Shown piece by piece: positions 48,662 to 59,010 of a stretch of DNA of 64,000 bases; the stretch's first letter is position 1; each line of letters begins with the position of its first letter. The stretch covers positions 779,132-843,131 of the forward strand of contig CAJNDS010001057.1 of NCBI GenBank assembly GCA_905221605.1, read 5' to 3'. The notes beneath the pieces were generated by a model that was not told the origin of the DNA, searched no databases, and worked only from the letters and a program-made list of their open reading frames with translations. Made by a program: the position numbers and the translations under genes. This DNA is from Symbiodinium natans (Eukaryota > Sar > Dinophyceae > Suessiales > Symbiodiniaceae).

Positions 48662-48880
48662 CTCGATGATCCCTAGGAGGTCTCAAGGCCAGCCCAACAC
48701 CCAATCAATCCCCAATCAACATCCCCGGCAACGGAAGTGCAACCCACAATGATTATCGCACTTCGCTCTCGTCCTCATGTTGCTTGAGCCAAACCCATAT
48801 GGTTTGGTACACTTCTCGATTTGTGCTGGTCATGCCTGCACACAACTTGGTACACTTCTTGATTTGTGCACCGAATGACA
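48540..48880 (-). repeat. 5' LTR of the copia element
   Basis: Identical by eye to the other LTR over all 341 bases (343 with two flanking bases that match by chance). The first 40 gag codons lie within it, so the transcription start must be upstream of 48,661 if gag is translated from this ATG. Confidence 0.9.
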
Positions 48881-48882
48881 CT

Positions 48883-48975
48883 AGGGTCTAGGGTCTAGGG
48901 TCTAGGGTCTCGGGTCTCGGGTCTCGGGTCTCGGGTCTCGGGATGTCTCGGGTCTAGGGTCTAGGGTCTAGGGTA
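48883..48975 (+). repeat. GGGTCTA/GGGTCTC satellite, right of the insertion
   Basis: Continuation of the satellite at 40,168-40,588 in the same orientation, with a block of GGGTCTC units. Confidence 0.9.
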
Positions 48976-48983
48976 CGTCAACC

Positions 48984-49745
48984 TTAAACCCTAGACCCTA
49001 GACCCTAGACCCTAGACCCTAGACCCTAGACCCTAGACCCTAGACCCTAGGCCTAGACCCTAGACCTAGACCCTAGACCCTAGACCCTAGACCCTAGACC
49101 CTAGACCCTAGACCCTAGACCCAGACCCTAGACCAGACCCGACCCTGGACCCCAGACCCTAGACCCGAGACCCTAGACCCTCGACCCTAGACCCTAGACC
49201 CTAGACCCCAGACCCGAGACCCTAGACCCAGACCCAGACCCGAGACCCGAGACCCGACCCTAAACCCCTGACGCTAGACCCGAGACCGGAGCCAGACCCT
49301 AGACCCTAGACCCTAGACCCTAGACCCTAGACCCTAGACCCTAGACCCTAGACCCGAGACCCGAGACCCTAGACCCTGGACCCTAGACCCTAGACCCTTG
49401 ACCCTAGACCCTAGACCCTAGACCCCAGACCCTAGACCCCAGACCCTAGACCCTAGACCTAGACGCTAGACCCTAGGACCCGAGACCGAGACCGTCGCCG
49501 AGACCCTCGACCCGACCCGAGACCCGAGACCCGAGACCCCTAGACCCGAAGACCCGAGACCCTAGACCCGAGACCCGAGACCCGAGACCCGAGACCCTAG
49601 ACCCGAGACCCTAGACCCTGGCGAGAGCCTAGACCCTAGACCCTAGACCCTAGACCCTGGACCCTAGACCCCAGACCCCAGACCCTAGACCCTTGACCCT
49701 AGACCCTAGACCCTAGACCCTAGACCCTAGACCCACCCCAGACCC
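48984..49745 (+). repeat. CCCTAGA telomere-variant satellite, opposite orientation
   Basis: About 100 units of CCCTAGA with CCCGAGA and CCCCAGA variants. Orientation flips relative to the preceding block at the short junction ACGTCAACCTTAAA (48,975-48,988). Confidence 0.95.
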
Positions 49746-50475
49746 TAAGCACTGATGTCCAATCCATAAACGCCATCTTGTCAATGAGGACAAGTACCAA
49801 CAGGACAAGTACCAACACGGAAGACCATGAACAAACCGATCAATCGCAGCAACCACGACACCAACAGTGGAACAGTAAGGCTGCATCGTGCGTGGCGCGC
49901 GTTCGCGCAGATCTTGATTGTGGTAGGACACCTGTCCTGCAGAGCATGCCACGCGTCTCTGAGCCCAAAGGGCTTGGAACTGCTTGCCTTGGGCATCAAG
50001 CGCCACGATGCAGATGCAATGAACAAGCCCAAACCCGAAACCCGAAATCCTAAACCTTACGCTCTAAACCCTACACCCCAAACCCTCCAAAAGCAGCTGC
50101 TCCACAGGGATGGCTGCCTGGCGCGGATGCCAAAGAAGCGGTGTCCGAACCTCAGGGAATTCTCGGGGGGCTTGAGCCTCTCGCGCATTTTTGTGGGGAG
50201 TATGGGCCTATGGGGGCTCCAGGTGCCTCCTTTGACATTGTTGGCTGCGAGCTGATTTTTTCAGTGTCTTGAGGCTAGGGCCTACAGGGCTTGTCCAGGG
50301 TTCAGGTGTGGTTCACTTGCACATTGCCCTTTCAAAAGGCCTTGGAGCGAGGTGTAGGCTTTCGGAGCTTCAGGAAATCCGTGCACTCAGGTTGCCCTCT
50401 GAAATTGGCGTGAAGAGGACTGGGCGGGTGGGCAAGGCCCTTATAAGTCCCGCAAACCCCGAGAAAGGGATGGAG
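49746..50475. other. Mostly unique DNA with weak exon-like islands
   Basis: Contains a 14-bp tandem pair (49,789-49,816, GGACAAGTACCAAC), short CCCGAAA/CCCTAAA runs (50,030-50,090), and an island after CCACAG at 50,107 reading GDGCLARMPKKRCPNLREF. No gene can be defined. Confidence 0.35.
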
Positions 50476-50663
50476 TCAACCCTAAACCTTAAGCCCTATG
50501 CCCTAAGCCCTAAGCCCTAAGCCCTCAACCCTAAACCCTAAACCCCAAACCCGAAACCCGAAACCCGAAACCCTAAACCCTAAACCCTAAACCCTAAACC
50601 CTAAACCCTAAACCCTAAACCCTAAACCCTAAACCCTAAACCCTAAACCCTAAACCCTAAACC
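50476..50663 (+). repeat. Interstitial CCCTAAA telomere-like array
   Basis: Degenerate CCCTAAG/CCCGAAA at the left, then about 14 perfect CCCTAAA units. Confidence 0.95.
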
Positions 50664-50765
50664 GTGCGAGGAGAGCCGACGAGGAGGAGGGGGAGGTGGA
50701 GAAAGGCAAGGGCCGGGAGCCCGGTGGCCCGGGAGCCCGGTGGCCTTGAAGCTTGCGAAACTTTC

Positions 50766-51160
50766 TGAGACCCTAACTGACCCTAATAAGCCCTAATAAG
50801 CCCCAATAAGCCCTAATAAGCCCCAATAAGCCCCAATAAGCCCTAATAAGCCCCAATAAGCCCTAATAAGCCCCAATAAGCCCTAATAAGCCCCAAAAAG
50901 CCCTAACAAGCCCTAATAAGCCCCAATAAGCCCTAATAAGCCCCAATAAGCCCTAATAAGCCCTAATAAGCCCTAATAAGCCCTAATAAGCCCCAACAAG
51001 CCATAATAAGCCCGAATAAGCCCCAATAAGCCTTAAGGGTTTAAGGGTTTAGGGTTTAGGGCTTAGTGTTTAGGGTTTAGGGTTCCTAATAAGCCCTAAT
51101 AAGCCCTAATACGCCCTAATAAGCCTAGTAAACCCTCATAAACCCTAATAAGTCCTAAAC
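50766..51160 (+). repeat. 10-bp CCCTAATAAG / CCCCAATAAG array with an inverted TTTAGGG insert
   Basis: A decamer array with CCCTAATAAG and CCCCAATAAG alternating irregularly. At about 51,034-51,084 it is interrupted by TTTAGGG-type repeats in the opposite orientation, then continues for a few decayed units. Confidence 0.9.
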
Positions 51161-53540
51161 AGTGCGCCAAAAGCTTCCCCCGACCTCTACGGTTGCCCAA
51201 TTCTGCAGTCTCCTCTGCGAAGTTTGTCAAGTTGAGAGCTTCAATAGCGATTTGTCGAACTTTTTGTCAGTTAAAGTTTCCGTTACATGTCAATGTAGAA
51301 TGTAGAATGTGCATGTTGGCATACATGCTCACTAAGCTGCCATATATGGACCTGAAGCTGAAAGAAGTGGGATGTTGATCCAAGGCAAGGGCAAGGGCAA
51401 GGGCAAGATGACGGTGAAGGCGCAGAAACCCGTGGAGAGTTCCTCTTGGGATCCCATATTTCTGAGCACACCAAGCGGCAAAGCCATGCAAACCACCCTT
51501 CCTGCCGCCCATAACCCCGATAACCCCGATAACCCCAAAGATTGCCACACCCCGAGCCTCTTCACATGCAGTATCACATGTGAAGGAGCTCACGAAGATA
51601 AAGCGTCGGTGTCTCAGTGTGCTGTGCACTCATGAGCCTCTGTAAGGCAACACCGCATGAAGAGAACATGTCTGCTTTGCAGCGGCCACCTTGCGCAACT
51701 GTTTTCTGACGGTGGCTACGATGCGGCCATGTTCGGGCCTACCATGTCGAGGAATGGACTGAGTGGAGTGACTGAACTTGACTCCACTGAAGCACCTTCT
51801 TCTCACGTCCAAGATATGGGCTGAATTTGTCGTCGCCCCCCCTCTCTCGGACTTTCTCGGACTTCTGCCGCCAAGCAGCCCAGGTTTCAAGGGACAGTCC
51901 GGAGTCGACCACAACGGAAAGGTTTGGAAGCCGGAGGTCCGCACCCCAGAGCGCGCGCACCGTCGAGAGGAGCTCAGCGGAGTCAAGCTTCGCACCCTTT
52001 GGTGTGGCGGTATGTAAAATGACGATGGCGATAGCGGTGATGGCCGTGCCGCTGGTGGCGACGACGATGTTGATGATGATGTTGATGATGATGACGGTGA
52101 TGATGACGGTGATGATGCACAGACGGCAAGGCAGGGCTGGAGGGTGTCAAAGAATAAGATGCCGCATGGACCAGGATGGCAGTGCTCGCAGGGAGCAGCA
52201 GGCTTCGGGGTTCAGGGACCGGTGACTTGGATCTGCATCCTCTGCACTGGCCTGTTGTGTTTGAGCCTTCAAGTGCAAAGCCCCAAGTACTTGGCTCGAT
52301 CAAGTCGCTGGCCAGTGCTCTGCCCACCCCGGTTACAAGTCGGAGAATCCTTGCATTTGCCTAAATCCCTAAGCCGCAGACCTCGCCACTGTGCCAAGAT
52401 CTGGATGCAGATGCGCCAAGAATTCGACTGAGCAGCCAATTGAGCGCGCTGATCATCTTGTTTTTCTGCCGGGAAAAGGAGGCCAGTGCAGCTTCGTGCC
52501 CTTTCACGTCACCGACGTCACCGGCTTCTGCTTATGAGGAGTTGGGAGAGCTTCTGCCGGTGCCGTTTGGGCTCTCTAGCTGCTGCTGCTGTTCCGCCGG
52601 CGCGTGGGAAGCCAAGGCGGAGCTTGGGGGTTTACTGGCGTTGACGCTACCCAGGCAGCCCAGGCTCTAGAGCAACTCCCCACCCAGGAGTCCATGACTC
52701 GACCCCAAGCCACCCCTCTCGGCTGTGAGGCAGGTCATTTTGACTCATGGCGATTGAGGACTGGGGAGATTCTGCCTCGAAAGGCGTTTTGGTGATGTAA
52801 GGCTGTAAACGGGTTTTAGACCCTGAGGCCCAAGCCAGCGTCAGGCTCTAAAACTTGCTTGGCTTCAGCGGGGGCAGGAAGGGCTTTGACACTGACAAGA
52901 GTTGCAGAACAATGACCGAAAGCGTAGAGCACTGGCCAGAATGTCTAGATGGTTTGGGGTTTGCGCCGGATCCGACTTCAGAGGCTTAATGGCAGAGCAG
53001 ATCAGAGTGACGGCGTTCTTGATAGACGGCATGGGACAGCTACGACCTAGAGATGCATAGACCTTCCGCTTGTCACTTTACAAGCTTGTGCCAACTGAGA
53101 TTCAGTTTCCCTTTTCCCGCGTTGAGTCAAGTCACACAGGTGTCGGTTTGACATGTTTGACTCGAACCTCGAGTGTTTTGCTGGACTGAAGCCTCCTATT
53201 TTGAGGAATCAGAGGGCCAATTCCCTCCGATTTTGAATTAGGTGGGGCCGTTTGGCCAAGAGCTTACCTTAGCCGTAAACCCCTCCAGACGTGAAACCTG
53301 ACCCAAATCTGTACATCATGACTCAAGGCACCCCATGAGCTGCGCAAGAGCCTCTTGCAGAGAGAGCCCTGTTGAAGCTTCGCGGATGCTTTTGGCCCTG
53401 AGTAGCTTTCAAGCCTTCGTGATGTTTGAGCGAAGAGGGTGCTTCGTCAAGCCTGGTCATTTTGTGTTGTCCCGTGTCGCCCCCCCCCCCCCCCCCCCCC
53501 CCCCCCACCCCCCCTCCGCTCGAAGAACCTAGCTTCCCCC
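51161..53540. other. Unique DNA without a definable gene
   Basis: Short simple repeats: GGCAAG/GGGCAAG at 51,385-51,408, ATAACCCCG x3 at 51,510-51,533, GATGATGAT at 52,062-52,115. A possible exon lies near 52,160-52,250. A poly-C run is at 53,479-53,514. No recognisable protein domain. Confidence 0.35.
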
Positions 53541-53547
53541 ATGCCAG

Positions 53548-53649
53548 GAGCTGGCGAACCTCTCGCAGGATGGCCCGTCGGAGTACACGGTGGCGCAGGG
53601 GGTCTGCTTCATCAAGCCCTGCGAGGCCGCGCAAATCGCGCTGAGCAAA
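53548..53649 (+). CDS. Candidate 34-codon exon
   Basis: After ATGCCAG the frame reads ELANLSQDGPSEYTVAQG, then VCFIKPCEAAQIALSK, and ends at AGCAAA|GGGC. Codon use and residue mix look coding; family not recognised. The C-run just upstream may be part of its pyrimidine tract. Confidence 0.45.
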
Positions 53650-53909
53650 GGGCACCGGATGGGGTTGATTCTCGGGTTTGGAGTGAGTTTGTGGGGCAAA
53701 GAGCACCAGGACATTGCAAGTCTGGCTTCTGATTCTTGAGCTTGGCACCACCCACCAATGCCACCAAGCTTTTGCAGCCGTAGAAACCTTCCAAGCCCTT
53801 GCTCTTTGGATCTTAAGCTGAAGCGCTTGCTGGCACTCCGGCGGCGCGAACCCTCATCCCTAACCCTTAAGCCCGAAACATCCCGAAACCTCTGTGGGTT
53901 CTCTTCAGG

Positions 53910-53975
53910 ACCCGCAGTCCGGCAAGATCCTGAAGGCCAAGCGGCCAGTGGGGCCTCTGGGCTGCAGTGCATTTG
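53910..53975 (+). CDS. Candidate exon
   Basis: After TCTTCAG the frame reads DPQSGKILKAKRPVGP and then LGCSAF. It follows the 53,548 exon candidate on the same strand and might belong to the same gene. Confidence 0.4.
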
Positions 53976-54148
53976 CTAGTCGTTTTTTTGGTTGGGGCCG
54001 GGGGGTGGTCGGCTTGAGGGGAGGTTTTGGGCTTTAAGAACCCGACCCGCAGTCTGCGGGTTTAAGCCAAAGGTCCAAGATCTACACGACAGGCCGGCTG
54101 GGGGGGTTGGGGTTGGTCAGCGTACCTGACATGGTGATCTTCGTGCAG

Positions 54149-54211
54149 CCTTTCCAACCCGTCCCTCGACACAAGAGGCCCAAGCTTCGTGACAGGCACC
54201 ACCTGGAAAGG
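54149..54211 (+). CDS. Candidate basic exon
   Basis: After TCGTGCAG the frame reads PFQPVPRHKRPKLRDRHHLE, ending at GAAAG|GTCC, a GT donor. Confidence 0.35.
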
Positions 54212-54544
54212 TCCTCAGGGCGGCTTGTGGGCCGAGGCGCGTGGGTAGGTTTGAAGGCTGGGTAAGTCTTACAGGCTCGAGTGCCCGTGGGGGGGTCTTG
54301 AGTAGAGAGCCGGGGCAGCAGGACCCCCAGCAGGACCTTTTGGGGGGCTGGACTGTCACGTGTTGAGTGTTTAGGATGTACGGCGTCGGCGGGAGTTGAT
54401 TCTGAGTGTTGGCTGGTGTTGCAATGAGATGCCATTTGACTGAGCCGTCCCAAGCTGCGGCTGGAAGGTTGACGTGGCGAGATCCCCCGGGGAGATGGGC
54501 AGCATGGTGGCAAGAGATCACGACTAAGCTTACAAACGTTAGCG

Positions 54545-54751
54545 TTGCCCCAGGAAAACTTTGGTCAAAAGCAAAACGCTCAGTTTCAGAAAGCCTTCCA
54601 AAAGATTATGCAGAAGATGCTCCACTGTTTCAACGCATTGACTGAGAGTTCCAAACAGTGTTTCGGACAGTGCTACAGGTCCATGAGTGACTTCCGTTTC
54701 AGGTCGCGATCCCCGGCATTGCACGTCATTGAACAACGCGACAACAGATGA
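54545..54751 (+). CDS. Candidate terminal exon
   Basis: A 68-codon frame with NFGQKQNAQFQKAFQKIMQK, LHCFNALTESSKQCF and a basic SDFRFRSRSP end, stop at 54,749. The helical, Gln/Lys-rich first half looks coding; the true 5' boundary is probably a CCCCAG acceptor at 54,549-54,554. Confidence 0.4.
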   Translation: MPQENFGQKQNAQFQKAFQKIMQKMLHCFNALTESSKQCFGQCYRSMSDFRFRSRSPALHVIEQRDNR

Positions 54752-54884
54752 TTACCTTTTTTTGTCTTCTGTTGCCTTACATAGATGTGGCCCAAAAGAA
54801 TTTTGACCGCCCCAGGTCTCACTCTGCTTAGCTTTCAACCCTGAGACCCTAAGATCCCCTGACCCTCAGTAAACACCCTCAACC

Positions 54885-55046
54885 TTCAACCCTAAACCTA
54901 AACCCCAAAACCCCTAAACCCTGCCCTCAACATCGCAACCCCTCAACCTCTGAACCCCTAAACCCCTAAACCCTAAACCTCTAAACCCCTAAACCCCTAA
55001 ACCCCTAAACCCCTAAACCCCTAAACCCCTAAACCCTAAACCCCAA
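54885..55046 (+). repeat. CCCCTAAA-type repeats (8-bp variant)
   Basis: CCCTAAA shifting to an octamer CCCCTAAA, about ten units. Confidence 0.9.
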
Positions 55047-55129
55047 CGAGGCTGGGCGCTGGTGTCAGGCCCGGGGTTCGGGCTCCGGGGCCCTTGCCTG
55101 CCGCGCACTCAGCAGAGGGTTCAGGGTTG

Positions 55130-55222
55130 AGGACTTTAGGCTTTAGGATGTTTAGGTTTAGGGTTTGGGATGTAAGGTTTAGGGGTTTTAGGTTTAGGGT
55201 TTAAGATGCACGCTTTAGGGTT
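55130..55222 (-). repeat. Degenerate TTTAGGG repeats
   Basis: TTTAGGG-like units on the + strand, opposite in orientation to the block ending at 55,046. Confidence 0.7.
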
Positions 55223-56145
55223 CCATGGTTTCGGTGGCATCAGTTTCTTCAGGCGAGACGCCGCATGTTCACAAAGTTGGCAGCCGAGCCTTTTCGGGTC
55301 TCGGTTTTTTCAAGGTGTTATGATGGGTTGTTGGCAGCCCATGATGGCCGTGTAGACGGCAGACATCGTCGCCACTACGGAATAGCAGCATGGCAAACGC
55401 ACTCAACGACAAATGTACTCACATTCACATGCACAGCACAAATTCTCTCAGTGTAGACCCCAAACAGTGAGAGACCATGTCGACAAGAAAGAGAGACTTC
55501 AATGGTCCAAGAGCACGATCGAAATGAGCCAAGCCCACTCCAGGCGCTCCTGGTCCATTGGCACTCGAGGAAGATCCCCCAAGAGAGAAGTCCCAGAGCA
55601 CGCCAAGAGCTCACCCAGAACAACTCAAGGACTAGCATTCCAAGAGCACGACAGCTCTCTCCACTCGCGAAACACCAAGAAGATTGCCATCGGATGCGCT
55701 TTCCATACTGTCGGCTGTATGCAGCTGACAGGTGGAAGCCGGAAAGTCCAACAGCTATAGTTTCGCATTTTGCGAGCCCTGACATCCAAAAGCGACGACG
55801 GCTGCGCCTTTCGTGAGCCCAGAAGTCCAAAACCGATGACGATGGTGAGCCGGCCACGCACCCGAGAACGCAACTTTCTTCCCAAATGCGAGCCGGCCTC
55901 CACAAACCCATGGTCCGCAGCGGGCTAGGCGCACGGTCATGCCGATCTAGTGCTGCCTGCCTCTCTTACCCTGAACTTTGGATCCTTTAGTGTAGACACT
56001 GTTTGGGGAATATCGGAATATCATATTCTCTACCACTGGCTCTATCTCTAACGCGAGCACAAGCAACAAAGCAACTACACAAAGACAACAAAGACAACAA
56101 CACTCACTACATAAACCAAAAAAGCAACTTCAGCTCCCCTCTCAG
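55223..56145. other. Unique DNA, no supportable gene
   Basis: Open frames on both strands across 55,375-55,911 show no domain and no clear coding character. Slightly A/C-rich at 56,050-56,130. Confidence 0.35.
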
Positions 56146-56203
56146 GATCGACCCTGACGCGAACGACGGCGCCTCCCAGATGATCCACATTAGGCCTCCA
56201 AAG
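56146..56203 (+). CDS. Candidate 19-codon exon
   Basis: After CCTCTCAG|G the frame reads IDPDANDGASQMIHIRPPK, ending at CCAAAG|GG. Confidence 0.4.
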
Positions 56204-56513
56204 GGGGTCCGACCCAAGAGCTTCAGCCCGCCCAAGCCCGAACCCCAACACCTGAACCCCAAAACCCTCTTCAAATTGAGTTTAGAGTGTCGCCTTGTCC
56301 CTTAACCATAAATCCTAAATCCAAGGGTGTCCCTGGGGTCTGATCCAAACACTAAACCCTAAACCCCGAAACCCGAAACCCGAACCCTAAGCCTTAAACT
56401 GGGGGCAGAAAACTCCTGAGCCAAAAAGCCGGGCAGGTGGCTAAAGGACCCACCGATCTTCAACTGCATGATGCCCAAAGCTGCGTGAGCCCGGCGCAGT
56501 TTTGCCCGTTTAG

Positions 56514-56600
56514 GGTTTAGGGTTTAGGGTTTAGGGTTTAGGGTTTAGGGTTTAGGGTTTAGGGTTTAGGGTTTAGGGTTTAGGGTTTAGGGTTTAGGGG
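56514..56600 (-). repeat. Pure TTTAGGG telomere-like array
   Basis: About a dozen perfect TTTAGGG units, the cleanest in the window in this orientation. Confidence 0.95.
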
Positions 56601-57370
56601 TCTGTGTCTGGAGTTTTGTCGGGTGTTGTCGGGTTTTGTGATGCTTGTGGCCCTACTTGGGGCGGGGATGCAGGCCTCAGGCCAGAGGCTTCTCGAGGCT
56701 TGGGCGGGCTTGGGCTCCGTCTGTTGGGTCCTTTGAAGGATTCTTGTAGCCCAAGCTCTGAGAAACTGAAGGGTGCTTGTAGCCCCTCAAAGTGGCAAGC
56801 TTTAAGGGTTTAGGGTGTAGGTTTAGGCGTTTAGGGTTTTCGGGTTAGGATTTGATTCGGATCCCCTTCCTCCTGGCAATGCTTCCATCACAGCTGCCCA
56901 CTTAAGACGCACGCCAAATAGTAGTCACAATCGAAGTAGTAAGTCTGTACGAGAGAATGGCCCTGTGACCATTTCCATGATCCCTTCGCGTGCATGTGCC
57001 GCAAATATGATATATTTGCAGCGCCTGCAAGCCCAGACCCCGTGTGCCAGGACTGTTGGTGACTTGGTTGACACGTTCTGCTCCCGAACCGGATTGAACC
57101 GCAAGGACTGCGGTTGATGCCAATCTGTCCATGCCGAAAGCGGAGATCAGCAGCTCCCCAAGCAGCCACCAGTACAGTCCCCAATCATGCCCGACAACTG
57201 AACGGCCCTAAGCTCCAAAGCCGAGACTGAATCAACCCTGCACCTCATCCCGAAAGCCCCAAAGCCCTCGAACCTCACCCCCCTAAACCTTGGACCCCAA
57301 GAACCGGAGCCCTACACGCCCTATAAGCCCTTCAAGCCCTTCAAGCCCCATACACCCTAAAGCCCTCTAA
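56601..57370. other. Unique DNA with weak heptamer traces
   Basis: A few TTTAGGG-like units at 56,805-56,850 and CCCTAAAG-like ones at 57,320-57,370. No gene seen. Confidence 0.35.
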
Positions 57371-57374
57371 GCCA

Positions 57375-57468
57375 TGAGGAGACCATCCTGACGAAGGGTC
57401 TGCCCCGAAAAGCGCCCAACGGAACGGGCGCCCTGCTCCCGGTGGACTACACCGACCCGAAGGATTGA
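57375..57468 (+). CDS. Candidate terminal exon
   Basis: Frame EETILTKGLPRKAPNGTG, then ALLPVDYTDPKD and a TGA at 57,466. Good coding character, family not recognised. Confidence 0.4.
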
Positions 57469-58078
57469 CTGCTGCGTAGAAGGGGGGCATGTAGGGTTTG
57501 GGGTTACTCAGGCTTTAGGGTATGTAGGTCTAGGATTTGCTGGTTCGTTAGTGGGGTTCGCATGTGAACTCCCTGAAGAAACCCTGGGAGGCTACCAATT
57601 CTGTACTTCCCACCTCATCACCGGCAAGAAGACAGCCTAATCGGGGGTCCTGGGTTGAGGGATGTTTCGGGCTTTCTTCTTTCGCGGGACTTCCTGACAG
57701 CCAACATTTTTTTCTGAAGGTCTCCGACCCTTAAAAGTGTGATTTGGGATCGGTTTCAGGGTCTTCCTGGTTCTGTTGATCTTCAGGACCCACAAGAGAA
57801 CAAAATGTGGTTCACGTGTGGCCCGATGTGGCATTGCGGGCTTGAACGGCACTCTGCCCTGCTTTGTGCGAGGATGTCCTCTTCCGAGAGCCAGCTCCTT
57901 AGTGTCGCGAATGATATGCTCAGTTTTGCATGGAGTAAGGGCTGTGCATTGCTGAGGATGACCATCGAGGATGCGCAGATCAGGGATACGCTCAATTTGG
58001 CGTGCGCCTCAGGACGTTCTTGCCAAGCAAAGCCCGACTTGCAGTGTTGTGCAACCCCCATGATTTTGTTGCCACAGG

Positions 58079-58119
58079 TGTATGTGGGACATTTTGACGA
58101 GGACTACAATCCCAGCTGA
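58079..58119 (+). CDS. Candidate terminal exon
   Basis: After TTGCCACAG the frame reads VYVGHFDEDYNPS and stops. The longer in-frame reading upstream (from 57,739) lacks coding character. It could be the end of a gene containing the 56,146 and 57,375 exons, though the 57,375 exon already has a stop. Confidence 0.3.
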
Positions 58120-59010
58120 GAGAGCCCGACATGTCAGAGGTGCAGGCTGACACTGACAGTCGGCTGTGACACTAATCACCCGCCTTGTCAGGGGCAGGAT
58201 AGGCCGAATTATGTTGCGTTCTGATGTTGAGTTTCAAGCACGGAACGTGCCAGATTGAAAGCGGGCACTGAGTTGCGATGGCAATGAGAACTCGTAAGAT
58301 TATTTTCAACATGGCGTGGCGGCCATTCCTAACAATCACCAGAATCGGAACGAAACCTTTGACACTATGAGAATGCATAACTCCAAAGAGAGGTATATCC
58401 ATGGACAGGGAATCTCAAGGCATTTGTCTCAAGCGCCCCTTTTCGACATAAGGTTTGTGATCTAAAGATATATCCAAGGGATGCTAGATTCAGGAGTATG
58501 GAAAGTTTCAATCGGGATGATGTTTGGGATCTTCGATCGGATTGCGAGGGCAAGTAGCGTTGTCGTCGAAATTGATTAGAATTTGCGCGGGCAAGTAGCG
58601 CTGTCGTCGAAATTGATTAGAATTTTCATGTTCGGTAAGTGCGTCTTACGGCAATCCGTACGTGGTCAGCGATGGAAGGCAGGGGATAGACATGATTTGT
58701 GGATGTGTGGGTGGAGATAAGTGCTACGATTATCGGTCTCGCCACGGGAGAGTAAATCGTACTTAAATTTCTGCTACGAGGTCGAAAGGTTGGTCTCAAT
58801 ATTAAATCATTTTTAGATATCATTATTCTAATGCTTGATATTCTTCTTTTCAATTATCGAATCATCTAAATAGTCAATAATTAGAAGAAAATAATCTAAA
58901 TTAAAAAGACGTTCATTTTAATCTATATCCAATCTTGGATGGATATCTTTTTCTTGTCGTTCTCCCCAAGAGTTTTCTCTCCAAGATCTATATATATCCC
59001 CATAAAAGGC
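58120..59010. other. Transition to AT-rich DNA, no gene
   Basis: Base composition shifts here; 58,800-58,920 is strongly AT-rich. No exon or telomere-like repeat seen. Confidence 0.5.
58544..58625 (+). repeat. 41-bp tandem duplication
   Basis: Two copies of GGGCAAGTAGCGxTGTCGTC followed by GAAATTGATTAGAATTT, with one difference in the core. Confidence 0.85.

Larger units (their letters stand above)
40589..48880 (-). mobile_element. Complete Ty1/copia-type LTR retrotransposon
   Basis: Direct repeats at both ends appear identical and enclose two intact ORFs on the minus strand with gag/zinc-finger, protease, oxygenase-like, integrase, reverse transcriptase and RNase H parts. Order integrase before reverse transcriptase defines copia type. 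A CTAGG at both flanks (40,584-40,588 and 48,881-48,885) may be a 5-bp target duplication, though the repeat-rich flanks make this uncertain. Identical LTRs and intact ORFs point to recent insertion. Confidence 0.9.

Noticed and set aside
52062-52115. GATGAT repeat as part of the GATAG signal
   Set aside because: Simple trinucleotide microsatellite, unrelated to GATAG.
19689-56600. True chromosome end (telomere)
   Set aside because: CCCTAAA and TTTAGGG blocks are short, degenerate, internal and in both orientations, with genes and elements on both sides.
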